From 2-02-FULL-47-50 sp964479045 (GTDB taxonomy: Bacteria; Pseudomonadota; Gammaproteobacteria; Eutrophobiales; Eutrophobiaceae): a stretch of DNA of 64,000 nucleotides. The stretch spans positions 12,521 to 76,520 of the forward strand of contig CAYZJI010000012.1 in the NCBI GenBank assembly GCA_964479045.1, read 5' to 3'. The notes beneath the pieces are model-generated. The model had not been told where the DNA came from, did not search any database, and was given only the letters and a program-made list of their open reading frames with translations. Each line of letters starts with the position of its first letter. Positions within the stretch are counted from its first letter, which is position 1. This document shows positions 1-8,578 of the stretch, in pieces. A program made the translations under genes and the position numbers.

Positions 1-624
1 TCATTATTGAATCTGCCGCTCGATACCCAGCGCGTGTATAACATCCTGCTGACAGTACCGGTGGGCGTGTTTCTGCTGGTGTTGTTGCGTAATATTATCG
101 GCATCAAGACCTTCGGCACGTTCATGCCGATCCTGATCGCGCTTGCTTTTCGCGAAACACAACTGGTGTCCGGGTTGATTCTCTTCTGTATCCTGATCGC
201 CGCCGGTCTGGCGATAAGGTTTTATCTGGAAAAACTCAAACTGCTGCTGGTGCCACGCCTTGCTTCTGTGCTGATCATCGTCATCATGCTCATGTTGTTC
301 ATGAGTATTGTCAGCCACAACATGGGGATCGAAAGTGGTTTGTCCGTGGCCCTGTTCCCGATGGTGATTATCACCATGACCATCGAGCGCATGTCGATTG
401 TCTGGGAAGAACGCGGGGCCAACGAAGCCATCAAGCAAGGCATCGGCAGTCTGATAGTTGCTGCCGCAGCTTTTATGATCATGAGCCTGGATGTGGTGGA
501 ACATCTGACCACTGTATTTCCGGAACTGTTGTTCATCCTGTTGTCCATCACTATCCTGCTGGGACGTTACTCCGGGTATCGTCTGCTTGAGCTGCACCGG
601 TTCAAGGCCCTGGTGAGCAAGTAG
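1..624 (+). CDS. UUP1-type 7-TM protein, C-terminal part (5' end outside window)
   Basis: The frame is open from the first base, so the gene begins upstream of the window. The visible ~207 residues are almost all hydrophobic helices, with a VPVGVFLL start and an IKTFGTFMP loop typical of the 7-TM domain that is fused to an inactive transglutaminase domain in gammaproteobacterial UUP1-like proteins. The stop is followed after two bases by an ATP-grasp gene, which is the usual partner of this family, so the two are very likely one operon. The cell role of the pair is poorly defined; a cell-envelope or peptide-modifying function is inference. The transglutaminase part would have to be confirmed upstream. 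Confidence 0.8.
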   Translation, partial: SLLNLPLDTQRVYNILLTVPVGVFLLVLLRNIIGIKTFGTFMPILIALAFRETQLVSGLILFCILIAAGLAIRFYLEKLKLLLVPRLASVLIIVIMLMLFMSIVSHNMGIESGLSVALFPMVIITMTIERMSIVWEERGANEAIKQGIGSLIVAAAAFMIMSLDVVEHLTTVFPELLFILLSITILLGRYSGYRLLELHRFKALVSK

Positions 625-626
625 TC

Positions 627-1574
627 ATGCTGTCTCTGGCCGGAAAACTCCATGCTGCCGGTGTTATGGGTATCAACCAGCGTAACTGTGATTACACGCT
701 GGTCTACAATCCACGCAAGTTTTATCCACTTGTGGATGACAAGCTGCGAACCAAGCAACTGGCGCTGGATGCGGGAATTGCCGTACCGGAGTTATACGGT
801 GTGATCGAAATCGAGCACCAGATCCGTGAACTGCCTGAGTTTCTCAGGAAATATTCTGATTTTGCGTTGAAGCCTGCGCAGGGTACCGGGGGTGAAGGTA
901 TCGAAATTATCGTTGGCAAGGTCAAGCATCTCTACAAAAAAGCCAATGGCCAGTTTGTGACTGAAGAGCAGCTCCAGCATCATGTGTCGAATATTCTGAA
1001 TGGCCTGTTCAGCTTGGGCGGTCATGAAGACAAGGCCATTATCGAATACCGCGTCAAGTTTGATCCGGTGTTTGATGCGATCAGCTATCAGGGTGTGCCG
1101 GACATCCGCATCATCGTCTTCATGGGTTTCCCGGTTATGGCGATGATCCGTCTGCCCACCCACATGTCCGGTGGCAAGGCCAACCTGCATCAGGGAGCGA
1201 TTGGTGTTGGTATTGATATTGCCTCTGGCCGGACACTGAATGCTGTCTGGAAGAATGATGTCATCATCGAGCATCCGGACACGCACAATCCTGTTACAGG
1301 TTTCGAAATTCCGAGATGGGATGATTTGTTGTTGATTGCGGCAAAATGTTATGAGCTCACCGGGCTTGGCTATCTGGGGGTGGACATCGTGCTCGATCGG
1401 ATAAAAGGTCCGTTGATTCTGGAGATGAATGCCCGGCCCGGACTCAATATCCAGATTGCCAACCATCGCGGCCTGCTGCACCGGCTGGAATTTATTCGTG
1501 CCAATGCCCGCCGTCTGGGCTGTGTTGAGGACCGTGTGGCCTTTTCCAAAAAAATGCTCACCCGTGTACCGTAA
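627..1574 (+). CDS. Alpha-L-glutamate ligase-like ATP-grasp protein (RimK-related)
   Basis: This 315-residue protein begins MLSLAGKL and carries ATP-grasp features: a nucleotide-binding lysine in FALKPAQGTGGEG (about residues 84-96) and a C-terminal EMNARPGLN metal/ATP motif (about 267-275). It belongs to the RimK-related ligases that form an acyl-phosphate and join it to an amine; the real substrate is unknown. It starts two bases after the 7-TM gene and is probably translationally coupled to it. The 7-TM/ATP-grasp pairing is known across gammaproteobacteria. Product class is firm, substrate is not. Confidence 0.88.
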   Translation: MLSLAGKLHAAGVMGINQRNCDYTLVYNPRKFYPLVDDKLRTKQLALDAGIAVPELYGVIEIEHQIRELPEFLRKYSDFALKPAQGTGGEGIEIIVGKVKHLYKKANGQFVTEEQLQHHVSNILNGLFSLGGHEDKAIIEYRVKFDPVFDAISYQGVPDIRIIVFMGFPVMAMIRLPTHMSGGKANLHQGAIGVGIDIASGRTLNAVWKNDVIIEHPDTHNPVTGFEIPRWDDLLLIAAKCYELTGLGYLGVDIVLDRIKGPLILEMNARPGLNIQIANHRGLLHRLEFIRANARRLGCVEDRVAFSKKMLTRVP

Positions 1575-1736
1575 TAACACCCGGACAGGCATAAATAGTT
1601 TGATAGAGTTAACAGTATCCCGTCCACTGTACTGGCAATATCTTCATCCCTGCGTATAGTGTTTTTCAGTGTCCAGCAGAAGTTGTCTGCCGGATTATTG
1701 ATCTATTTCAGTTCTCGAACTTAAATCATTATAGAT

Positions 1737-3500
1737 ATGGCACCGATCGCTCATCGCAATGCTCTGCAGGCAGGCCATACCTTGCACTGGTATCGCATCG
1801 AGCGTGTGCTGGGGCAGGGGGCATTCGGTATTACCTATCTGGCACACGATATCAACCTGGATCGTCAGGTGGCGATCAAGGAATACATGCCCTCACAGCT
1901 TTCCATGCGCGAGAACAGCCAGTCGGTACAACCCTTGTCGGAAGAACATCGTGAGGGTTTCAAGGCTGGTTTACTGCGTTTTGTCAGTGAAGCGCGGACA
2001 CTGACCCGTTTTGAACATGCCAACCTGATCCGTGTATTTAATGTATTTGAAGCAAACAACACCGCTTATATGGTTATGAATTACGAAGTGGGCCAAAGCC
2101 TGAAGGACCTGATAAAACGAAAACAGAGGTTCACTGAAGAACAGATTATCAGCATTATTCAGCCACTGCTCAGTGGCTTGCAAAATATCCATGACAAAGG
2201 GTTTGTACATCGTGACATCAAACCGGGTAATGTGTTCATCCGTTCCAGCGGCAGTCCTGTTCTGATTGATTTCGGATCCGCCCGCCAGACCCTGCAGGAC
2301 AATCCGCAAACCCTGACCAATTTTGTTTCACCGGGTTATGCCCCGATAGAACAGTACGTCAGCAAGAGTGACAAGCAGGGACCCTGGACCGATATTTATG
2401 GTCTCTCTGCGACACTGTATCGGGTGATGGCAGGCGTGGTGCCGCATAATGCTATCGAACGCAGCGAATCCATCATGGGAGACAAGGTGGATCCGCTCAT
2501 GCCGCTTTCAGTACTTGTTTCCGGGCAGTACAGTGAAAAACTGCTCGAAGCCATTGACCATGGCCTTGCCTTCTGGGCGCATGATCGACCACAAACCGTT
2601 GCATTGTGGAGGGAAGACTTCGGTTTTCCCCCTGAGAATACCGGGCCCTATATCCCTAACCAGGAACAGACGGTAATCACCGATCCACTGCAACATATTT
2701 CATTGCATATCACCAGTGAAACATCCACTGACATAACGGAGTCTGTCGCCCCCACGACAGCACCGGTGAAACTGCAGACACTGGAAAGTGAGATGGCCAC
2801 TGCTCCCGTGATAGATACAACAACCGGTAATATTCAGGAGACCACAGCAGTCACCACGGAGATTTCAGACAGAAAGCTCAACACACAACTGAAAGTCACT
2901 GCTGCAGCAGTCATAGTGCTCGCCGGATTTCTGTATTTTTTGTTGTTTTACAGGGCCGAGACTGAAACACCGGCATTGATGAGTACCGGTCCTGTTCCTG
3001 CTCAACACACAGAAGCTGGATCGGAACCTGTACTGACACAGCAACCTGCGAACGAGATAGAGAAGCTGCTGACAGCCGCGCAGGCAGCCATGACTGATCT
3101 GAAACTGACCACGCCTGCAGGAGATAATGCGTATGAGCGCTACCAGCAGGTACTGACGATTGATCCGGAAAATACCGAGGCAAGGCAGGGTATAGAGTCC
3201 ATATCGGATCGATATGTTGACCTTGCCTATCGCGCCATGGACACAGGTGACCATGACCGCGCGAGCCATTATGTAAACAAGGCCCGGGAGATTTGGCCGG
3301 AATCACCACGGATTCGGTCCGCCAGCGACAGACTGGACAGTATGGCTGCCCAGACATCCACCACCGCCAGCGAAACCTCGGCAGAGGATGTGTTTGAGGA
3401 CATCAAAAAATGGTTTAAAGAGTCTGCAGAAAAAGCCAGTGAAAGTGAAAAGAACAGGAAATCCAACCCTCTGGATGAACAGATTAAACGATCCATGTAA
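1737..3500 (+). CDS. Membrane-anchored serine/threonine protein kinase
   Basis: This is a eukaryotic-type (Hanks) kinase of 587 residues. Seen in order: a glycine loop GQGAFGITY (about 27-35), the lysine in VAIKEYMP (about 46), the catalytic loop HRDIKPGN (about 159-166), and the Mg motif DFGSAR (about 178-183). All catalytic residues are present, so it should be active. A long Thr/Ser-rich linker follows, then one transmembrane helix near residues 388-407, so the kinase domain is cytoplasmic and the C-terminal ~180 residues periplasmic. That part contains TPR-like helices ending in a Lys/Glu-rich tail. The gene stands alone, with 160 bases before it and 126 after it. Target and signal are unknown. 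Confidence 0.9.
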   Translation: MAPIAHRNALQAGHTLHWYRIERVLGQGAFGITYLAHDINLDRQVAIKEYMPSQLSMRENSQSVQPLSEEHREGFKAGLLRFVSEARTLTRFEHANLIRVFNVFEANNTAYMVMNYEVGQSLKDLIKRKQRFTEEQIISIIQPLLSGLQNIHDKGFVHRDIKPGNVFIRSSGSPVLIDFGSARQTLQDNPQTLTNFVSPGYAPIEQYVSKSDKQGPWTDIYGLSATLYRVMAGVVPHNAIERSESIMGDKVDPLMPLSVLVSGQYSEKLLEAIDHGLAFWAHDRPQTVALWREDFGFPPENTGPYIPNQEQTVITDPLQHISLHITSETSTDITESVAPTTAPVKLQTLESEMATAPVIDTTTGNIQETTAVTTEISDRKLNTQLKVTAAAVIVLAGFLYFLLFYRAETETPALMSTGPVPAQHTEAGSEPVLTQQPANEIEKLLTAAQAAMTDLKLTTPAGDNAYERYQQVLTIDPENTEARQGIESISDRYVDLAYRAMDTGDHDRASHYVNKAREIWPESPRIRSASDRLDSMAAQTSTTASETSAEDVFEDIKKWFKESAEKASESEKNRKSNPLDEQIKRSM

Positions 3501-3626
3501 GAGACCCAAAAAACGGGTTTTTAGCCGTTGACAGATTGTCATCAAATTTTAATATTCTGCAACTGTTCTGTCGTATTCCCTCAGTAAACTCCCCTCAAAA
3601 CCTGCAACCGGCAAATGGAGGCAATT

Positions 3627-5057
3627 ATGAGGAACTGGATGAATTACCTGGCCTGTCATTACGAGTCCATGCGTGAAAAGTATCCCGATGACAGGCTGCT
3701 TATACTGTTTGATATTGATGGCACCATCCTCGACATGCGTCATACGATGCATTACCTGCTGAAATCCTATGATCAGAATTTTGGTACACAATATTTCAAA
3801 CACCTGCAGGTGCCGCTCATAACCTTTCCGGAAGAAGAGTTGACTTCAGGCCTTCGGCCTTTCTGTATCCCCGAGGGTGAAATGGAAAAAATCCTGTGCT
3901 GGTATGGTGAAAACCGCTGGTCAATGTGGTCCCTGTTCGAAGCGAACCGGCCATTTCCGGGAGTGATGGAAGTCATCCGCTGGTTCCAGTTACAGAACAA
4001 TACCTGTGTCGGGCTCAATACCGCACGTTCCGAAGTGCTGCGCGAAGAGACCATGTTGTCATTAAACAGTCTGGGACGTGAATTCCGCGTGACGTTTGAT
4101 GATCAGCTGATGAAAATGCACCGACCCGGATTACACAAGAACCATGCCGACAGCAAAGTAGGCGCCATACGGGAATTTCAGGCGACAGGTTACCGGGTAA
4201 TTGCGATGGTCGATAACGAGCCGGAAAATCTTGAACATATCGCTGCAAGTGGTCTGGCGGATGAAATCCTGCTTTTGCATGCCAGCACCCTGTTCAAAAG
4301 CCGGGTGGACCACAGGCAAATCAGGGCCGTGGGCGGCAATGTGTACGATCTTACCGAGCTGATTCCGCGCCGTGCCTTGCCACAACACATCCAGTTTGTC
4401 TGGAACAATGTCAATAATGACTCCAGCCTGACACATTTCATGAAATCGAATGTCAGGTGGGCGGATGTGACCGGAGTTGCCAACGATACTTCATATACGG
4501 ACGAGTTCAGTGAGGCAGTCTCTAATCCCCGGGAATTTGTCCGTTATATTTCGCTGTTCAGGACGAACGGCAAGGGCATACGCATCAATTTTGAATCCAT
4601 ACACGAGCAAGCTGATACTATTATTGATCTGCTGGCTCGGCATGACGTTGTCAGCAACCAGCTCTGGTTGTGTGGAAAGATTGATACGCTGCGCCGTGAA
4701 ACCTATGGTCTGATGTCGGACATATTCCCCGAAGCGATAATTGAATGTCCCGTGGATTTTCTGGCCCCTATTCTGCTGACTACACCTGAGCAGGCAGAAC
4801 GGATACTGGATACCTATACCGGTTGGGGCATCAATCGTTTTTCCCTGAGCTGGAAAACAGCACAGGTCAAGCGTGTGCTGGGGATACTGGATCGCCTGGG
4901 ATTTGACATCACTATCCGTGATATCAATAATTTGGAGGACTTTCTGCAGGCGGTATTGCTGTTGCCCACAGCAATAGTGACCAGCTTCAATTTCCCCAGG
5001 TGGGAACAAAATCAGGCGCACAGAGACAATGAAATGCAGGTATTGAAACAGGCCTGA
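3627..5057 (+). CDS. HAD-type hydrolase domain fused to a FAM151/menorin-like barrel
   Basis: I chose the ATG at 3627 over the in-frame ATG at 3615 because a GGAGG lies 6 bases ahead of it. The ~476-residue product starts with a HAD domain: LFDIDGTI (about 25-32) is motif I, LNTARS motif II and VDNEPEN the acidic motif near residue 200. The second half (from about 275) does not belong to HAD enzymes. Its pattern of WADV, GIRINFESI and QLWLCGKI resembles the DUF2181/FAM151 (menorin) branch of phosphodiesterase-like TIM barrels; this match is by eye and uncertain. A terminator-like hairpin follows. Function unknown; a phosphoester substrate is inferred. Confidence 0.6.
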   Translation: MRNWMNYLACHYESMREKYPDDRLLILFDIDGTILDMRHTMHYLLKSYDQNFGTQYFKHLQVPLITFPEEELTSGLRPFCIPEGEMEKILCWYGENRWSMWSLFEANRPFPGVMEVIRWFQLQNNTCVGLNTARSEVLREETMLSLNSLGREFRVTFDDQLMKMHRPGLHKNHADSKVGAIREFQATGYRVIAMVDNEPENLEHIAASGLADEILLLHASTLFKSRVDHRQIRAVGGNVYDLTELIPRRALPQHIQFVWNNVNNDSSLTHFMKSNVRWADVTGVANDTSYTDEFSEAVSNPREFVRYISLFRTNGKGIRINFESIHEQADTIIDLLARHDVVSNQLWLCGKIDTLRRETYGLMSDIFPEAIIECPVDFLAPILLTTPEQAERILDTYTGWGINRFSLSWKTAQVKRVLGILDRLGFDITIRDINNLEDFLQAVLLLPTAIVTSFNFPRWEQNQAHRDNEMQVLKQA

Positions 5058-5106
5058 ACAATCACCCAATCCTTTTACTTCCCGTTAACCTGGAGTGTCG
5101 TTCTGA

Positions 5107-5140
5107 TGCCGGAGCCCGAGAGGATCCGGGCATTATTTTT
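5107..5140 (+). terminator. Rho-independent terminator after the HAD-barrel gene
   Basis: A GCCCG/CGGGC stem (5114-5118 with 5127-5131), extended by TGCCGGA-like outer pairs, is followed by ATTATTTTT. It lies about 50 bases after the stop codon. Confidence 0.65.
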
Positions 5141-5224
5141 GTTCTGCCGATTCGCGGTATCATAGGCGGTATGTCATCTATATTCAGATTAATAATGTTC
5201 ATTTCAGGTAACAGGTGAAACACT

Positions 5225-5590
5225 ATGAATGATCAACCAGGAGAAAAAACAAGACGTATGGTCATGGGGGATACGTTCGTGGACAAGGCATTAAACAGCA
5301 CAGATGAATTTACCCGGCCATTGCAGGACTATATTAATGATCATTGCTGGGGCGCCGTGTGGACGCGTGCAGGACTCGATCTTAAAACTCGCAGTCTGAT
5401 TACAATTGCCATGCTGACAGCATTAAGAGCACCACAGGAACTTAAAGGCCATGTGCGCGGCGCTATTAATAATGGATGTACAAAAGAAGAGATTCGCGAA
5501 ACGCTGTTACACACGGCAGCTTATTGTGGAGTGCCTGCAACACAGGAGGCGTTTCGTGCCGCAATTGAAATTATAAATAGTGCCAGATAA
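5225..5590 (+). CDS. Carboxymuconolactone decarboxylase family protein
   Basis: The 121-residue protein has the compact all-helical CMD fold pattern, with RSLITIAMLTAL (about 57-68), the ELKGHVRGA block and EIRETLLHTAAYCGVPA near 90-106. It lacks the CxxC pair of AhpD-type peroxidase partners and looks more like PcaC-type decarboxylases. No other beta-ketoadipate genes are nearby, so a role in aromatic breakdown is not supported by context. An AGGTGA ribosome site precedes the ATG. Confidence 0.82.
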   Translation: MNDQPGEKTRRMVMGDTFVDKALNSTDEFTRPLQDYINDHCWGAVWTRAGLDLKTRSLITIAMLTALRAPQELKGHVRGAINNGCTKEEIRETLLHTAAYCGVPATQEAFRAAIEIINSAR

Positions 5591-5794
5591 ATGATACTAA
5601 AAGGGCCAGTATTCGGTCGTTGGTCTCTAAGTGAAGTGTAACTGGCTGATAATATTATGGGCAGGCCCGAACCATCGGTTTCATCATTATGCACAGAAGT
5701 CCAGTCCTGATTGGACACTTGGTGGTTTGATGGTGGTGACATTCAGATGAAGTCTGGTTAATCATATTTTCCCGCCAGCTTTGTTTGCCGTCCA
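5591..5794. other. Gene-less stretch before IS481 remnant
   Basis: About 200 bases between the CMD gene and the transposase remnant. I see no convincing gene, terminal inverted repeat or RNA in it. Confidence 0.4.
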
Positions 5795-6033
5795 TCAACA
5801 TTTCCATGGATGTTCGTCCACAGTACATTTTGCCTGGTGCGACCGTTCATGGTTGTAGTACTGTAACCATTCGTCCAGATTGATTTGTAACGCTTCAATG
5901 CTGGCATAGACTTTCTTGCTTGCGGAATGTGACCTGATAAAACTCCTGCAGGACGGTCTCGTGGAACCGCCCGTAGATCCCGTTGGTCTGTGGCGAACGG
6001 ACGCGGGTTTTGGTGTATTCAAGGTGGTTCATG
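5795..6033 (-). pseudogene. Decayed 3' fragment of an IS481-family transposase
   Basis: Read on the minus strand, one frame gives HLEYTKTRVRSPQTNG and RFHETVLQEFYQVTF, and another frame then continues with KKVYASIEALQINLDEW and YYNHERSHQ. Together these match the end of the DDE integrase domain of IS481-type transposases (SPQTNG..RFH..VLQEFY..YYN.ERSHQG). A frameshift near 5920 separates the two halves, and the front two thirds of the gene are missing. The fragment ends against the EAL gene, so no second IS end is seen. It marks an old insertion or rearrangement beside the photoreceptor pair. Confidence 0.8.
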
Positions 6034-6041
6034 GGCCTTCA

Positions 6042-6815
6042 TTACATCAGTTCAACGGGAACCAACGGTAAAGATTCGAATCCCGGTCTGGCAAACAGAT
6101 AACCCTGGTATAGATCTATACCCGCATCAGACAGCCAGTGATATTCTTCCCGCTTTTTAATCCCTTCTGCCAAGATTCCTATCCCCAGTTCAGTACAGGT
6201 TGTGATGATGCCGCGTACGATAGATTGTCTGGCGGGTCTCTCATGTATGTTCATCACCAGCAAGCGATCAAGCTTGATGTAATCAGGCTGGAACTCGGCC
6301 AGCAGATTCAGCCCGGAATAGCCTGCGCCAAAATCATCAATTGAAGTGGTGAATCCGAGTTTCTGATAGGTTTTGATAATATTTGCCAGGTGAGCATGAT
6401 CCTTTATTTTTTCTATTTCCGTAATCTCGAAAGTAATACGCTCAATGGGAAACTTGTATTCGTCAGCTGCCCGTAAAGTTGTCCGTATACAAAGCTCGGG
6501 TTTGTAGATGGCGTTCGGAGTAAAATTAATGTTCAGGTTGCACTTCAGGTCCAGACGGGAAGCCAGATGAATGGCCTTGACCCGGCAATACTGGTCAAAT
6601 CTGTAAAGGTTTTCTTCATTGACGTGGTTGAAGATACTGGCGGCTGGTTCATTATTAAGTCCACGCACCAGCGCCTCATAAGAAATTATTGTTTTGTTTT
6701 TCCTGCTGATAATCGGCTGAAATGCAAAGCTGAAATCAAACCCAAGATTTTCCGCATTGATGCATTGCCGGCAGGTAATATCTTCAAATTCTTTGATTGT
6801 CCACTTTTTGTCCAT
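6042..6815 (-). CDS. EAL-domain cyclic-di-GMP phosphodiesterase
   Basis: A 257-residue stand-alone EAL domain. The signature E47-A48-L49 sits in YEALVRG; NINFTPN, EITE, DDFGAGYS, IKLDR, AEGI and QGYLFARP follow in the right order. Most catalytic and metal ligands of the family are therefore present. The usual Glu after AEGV is replaced in AEGIKKREE, so activity should be tested. A short N-terminal leader has a C15-x2-C18 pair. It is divergent from a BLUF gene 121 bases away. In other bacteria BLUF and EAL occur in one chain (BlrP1, YcgF), which suggests the two are partners here; that is inference. Confidence 0.9.
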   Translation of the reverse strand: MDKKWTIKEFEDITCRQCINAENLGFDFSFAFQPIISRKNKTIISYEALVRGLNNEPAASIFNHVNEENLYRFDQYCRVKAIHLASRLDLKCNLNINFTPNAIYKPELCIRTTLRAADEYKFPIERITFEITEIEKIKDHAHLANIIKTYQKLGFTTSIDDFGAGYSGLNLLAEFQPDYIKLDRLLVMNIHERPARQSIVRGIITTCTELGIGILAEGIKKREEYHWLSDAGIDLYQGYLFARPGFESLPLVPVELM

Positions 6816-6936
6816 ATTGGAATTGCAGGTTAATACTAGGATAATACATGTATGATGATATTAACAAATTATTACATACAACACTGAAGATGGCGAACCG
6901 GGTGTTAACAAGGCATGAAAACAGAGGATTCCGCAG

Positions 6937-7356
6937 ATGAAGCAACTCGTATATATAAGCAAGGCCAGTATTCCGTTTACACCGGAAAGCATAAAAGAAC
7001 TGACAGAATCATCCAATAAAAATAACAGAAGGATCGGGGTTACAGGCTGCATGGTATATGCCTCCGGCTTTTTTCTGCAATTGCTTGAAGGGGACAGCGA
7101 AGATGTTGATAACCTTTACCGGAAAATACAAAAGGACAGCAGGCACAAAAACACTAAAATACTGATCGAGAATGAAGTGGAAGAAAACAAACGCCTTTAT
7201 GACAGATGGTTCATGTCATCTTTTAATCTGGACGCATCTGTTGATTTTCCTGAAGACCTGAAAAAAAGCATTATTGGCATTATCAATGGTAATAATACCA
7301 CGTCAATTCCCGTGCACAGGATTTTTATGGAATTCCGGAAATATCTTGCCAGTTAA
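6937..7356 (+). CDS. BLUF-domain blue-light photoreceptor
   Basis: A 139-residue BLUF protein that should bind FAD. The key residues fall at the spacing of the AppA photocycle: Tyr6, Asn30 (24 later) and Gln48 (42 later), within TGCMVYASGFFLQLLEG. The Trp/Met pair is at W91 and M93 in RWFMSSF. About 40 residues after the core may form the capping helices used for output. There is no fused effector domain. The gene is divergent from the EAL gene, so light control of cyclic-di-GMP breakdown by protein-protein contact is a reasonable inference. Confidence 0.92.
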   Translation: MKQLVYISKASIPFTPESIKELTESSNKNNRRIGVTGCMVYASGFFLQLLEGDSEDVDNLYRKIQKDSRHKNTKILIENEVEENKRLYDRWFMSSFNLDASVDFPEDLKKSIIGIINGNNTTSIPVHRIFMEFRKYLAS

Positions 7357-7679
7357 ACAGGAAACTATCTCAAAAATTTTTTATCAGGATCAGTCTGGTG
7401 GCAAGCCGCACAAAACCGGAAAAGTTATGTGCATAATACTCCCATAACACCAAAGGCCGTCGTTGCGCCCCCGTATTCAGAATCCACAACACGCCTCTCA
7501 GCACAGCGGCAGTGCCGGTTTGCGGCCCGGCCGATTTTTCAGGAATATTTTCTCCGGAAAGCGATTCGGACCCGTTTCCTTTGGTCATCATGCAGCCGTG
7601 AAATGCTGCAAATTATACGTGTGTTCAGAAATTTATATGGTTTTGCGACAGATTCAAGAGGCGAGAGTCTGTAATGAAT
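7357..7679. other. Gene-less stretch between BLUF gene and tRNA-Met
   Basis: About 320 bases with only short, unsupported frames. I see no recognisable domain, repeat or RNA here. Confidence 0.4.
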
Positions 7680-7756
7680 TGGTGGCTATGGGTAGACTCG
7701 AACTACCGACCTCAGCATTATGAGTGCCGCGCTCTAACCGGCTGAGCTACATAGCC
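7680..7756 (-). tRNA. tRNA-Met (anticodon CAT)
   Basis: The minus strand folds into a 77-nt cloverleaf. The acceptor stem starts GGCTATG and ends with an encoded CCA, the D-arm is GCTC/GAGC, the anticodon loop is CTCATAA, and the T-loop is TTCGAGT. Body sequence resembles elongator tRNA-Met of E. coli rather than the tRNA-Ile(CAU) at 39.2-39.5 kb, which has the same anticodon. CCA is genome-encoded. Confidence 0.93.
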
Positions 7757-7836
7757 ATGATGGCCAAAAAATGGGAAGCGGGATTGTCGTGACTGAGGGC
7801 CGGTTTGTCAAGGTTCCGGCAGTATTGAAGAACGTT

Positions 7837-8472
7837 TCAGCGGGTGCCAAACACCACAATAGTTTTGCCAGCCACGGAAATGAGGTGATCTTCTTCCAGG
7901 CTCTTTAACACGCGCCCGACCATCTCCCGGGAACAGCCGACGATTCGGCCCAGTTCCTGGCGGGTGATTTTAATCTGCATACCGTCCGGATGGGTCATGG
8001 CATCCGGTTCCTTGCAAAGATCCAGCAGGGTACGGGCAACCCGGCCCTGTACGTCAGTAAAGGCCAGATCACGGACCTTGGAGCTGGTCTTGCGCAGCCG
8101 GATGGCAAGCTGTGAAGCAATTGAAAAGAGCAGATCCGGAAATATCGATTGCAGGGATTTGAGCCGTTCATAGCTGATCTTGGCTATTTCACACTTGGAC
8201 TTGGCGCGGACATACGCTGTGCGCTTGTGGCTGTCATCGAATAGCCCGATTTCACCAAAGAAATCACCGGGATTTAGATAGGCCAGAACGATTTCCCGGC
8301 CCCTCGGATCTTCAACCTGGACCGTTACCGAGCCACTGATGATGTAATACAGCTCGGCGCTCGGGTCGCCTTCCTTGATGATCACGCTTTTGGCGGGATA
8401 CTGTTTCTGGTGGCAATGTTCAAGAAACCTCGAAATCAGCGTGTTTTGATCGCGTGCCATTATCGTCGCCAT
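7837..8472 (-). CDS. crp: cAMP receptor protein CRP (Crp/Vfr type)
   Basis: The ATG at 8472 is preferred over one 30 codons upstream. It is preceded by AGGGG and gives 211 residues, matching the ~210 of E. coli CRP. The N-terminal cyclic-nucleotide domain has FFGEIGLF and an R-T pair in place of Arg82-Ser83, and the Thr-Ser pair of the C-helix is kept (KTSSK). The C-terminal helix-turn-helix has CSREMVGR, with the Arg-Glu-Arg that contact DNA in CRP, and the PDAMTHPDGMQIKITRQE block is nearly identical to CRP. It should be a global regulator responding to cAMP. Divergent from an OsmC gene, as crp-yhfA is in E. coli. Confidence 0.95.
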   Translation of the reverse strand: MATIMARDQNTLISRFLEHCHQKQYPAKSVIIKEGDPSAELYYIISGSVTVQVEDPRGREIVLAYLNPGDFFGEIGLFDDSHKRTAYVRAKSKCEIAKISYERLKSLQSIFPDLLFSIASQLAIRLRKTSSKVRDLAFTDVQGRVARTLLDLCKEPDAMTHPDGMQIKITRQELGRIVGCSREMVGRVLKSLEEDHLISVAGKTIVVFGTR

Positions 8473-8578
8473 AAATCTTTTCCCCTGAATGGTAAGCCGG
8501 AGCAGTCCCCATGCCACTCCATCCTCCTCAATACTTATGTTACTCTCTTTCCCGATAGTCAACCAGTTGGAGATATTG

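Noticed and set aside
792..1592. 266-codon frame opposite the ATP-grasp gene
   Set aside because: Antisense shadow, rich in residues expected from the complementary code; no motif.
3503..3522. ACCC/GGGT hairpin with T-run after the kinase gene
   Set aside because: The stem is only 4 bp; too weak to call as a terminator.
7370..7591. Small minus-strand frame between BLUF gene and tRNA-Met
   Set aside because: No domain, no ribosome site, and composition not like a gene.
8438..8562. Longer CRP start at 8562
   Set aside because: The extra 30 residues do not match CRP and lack a ribosome site; the ATG at 8472 has both support from AGGGG and normal length.
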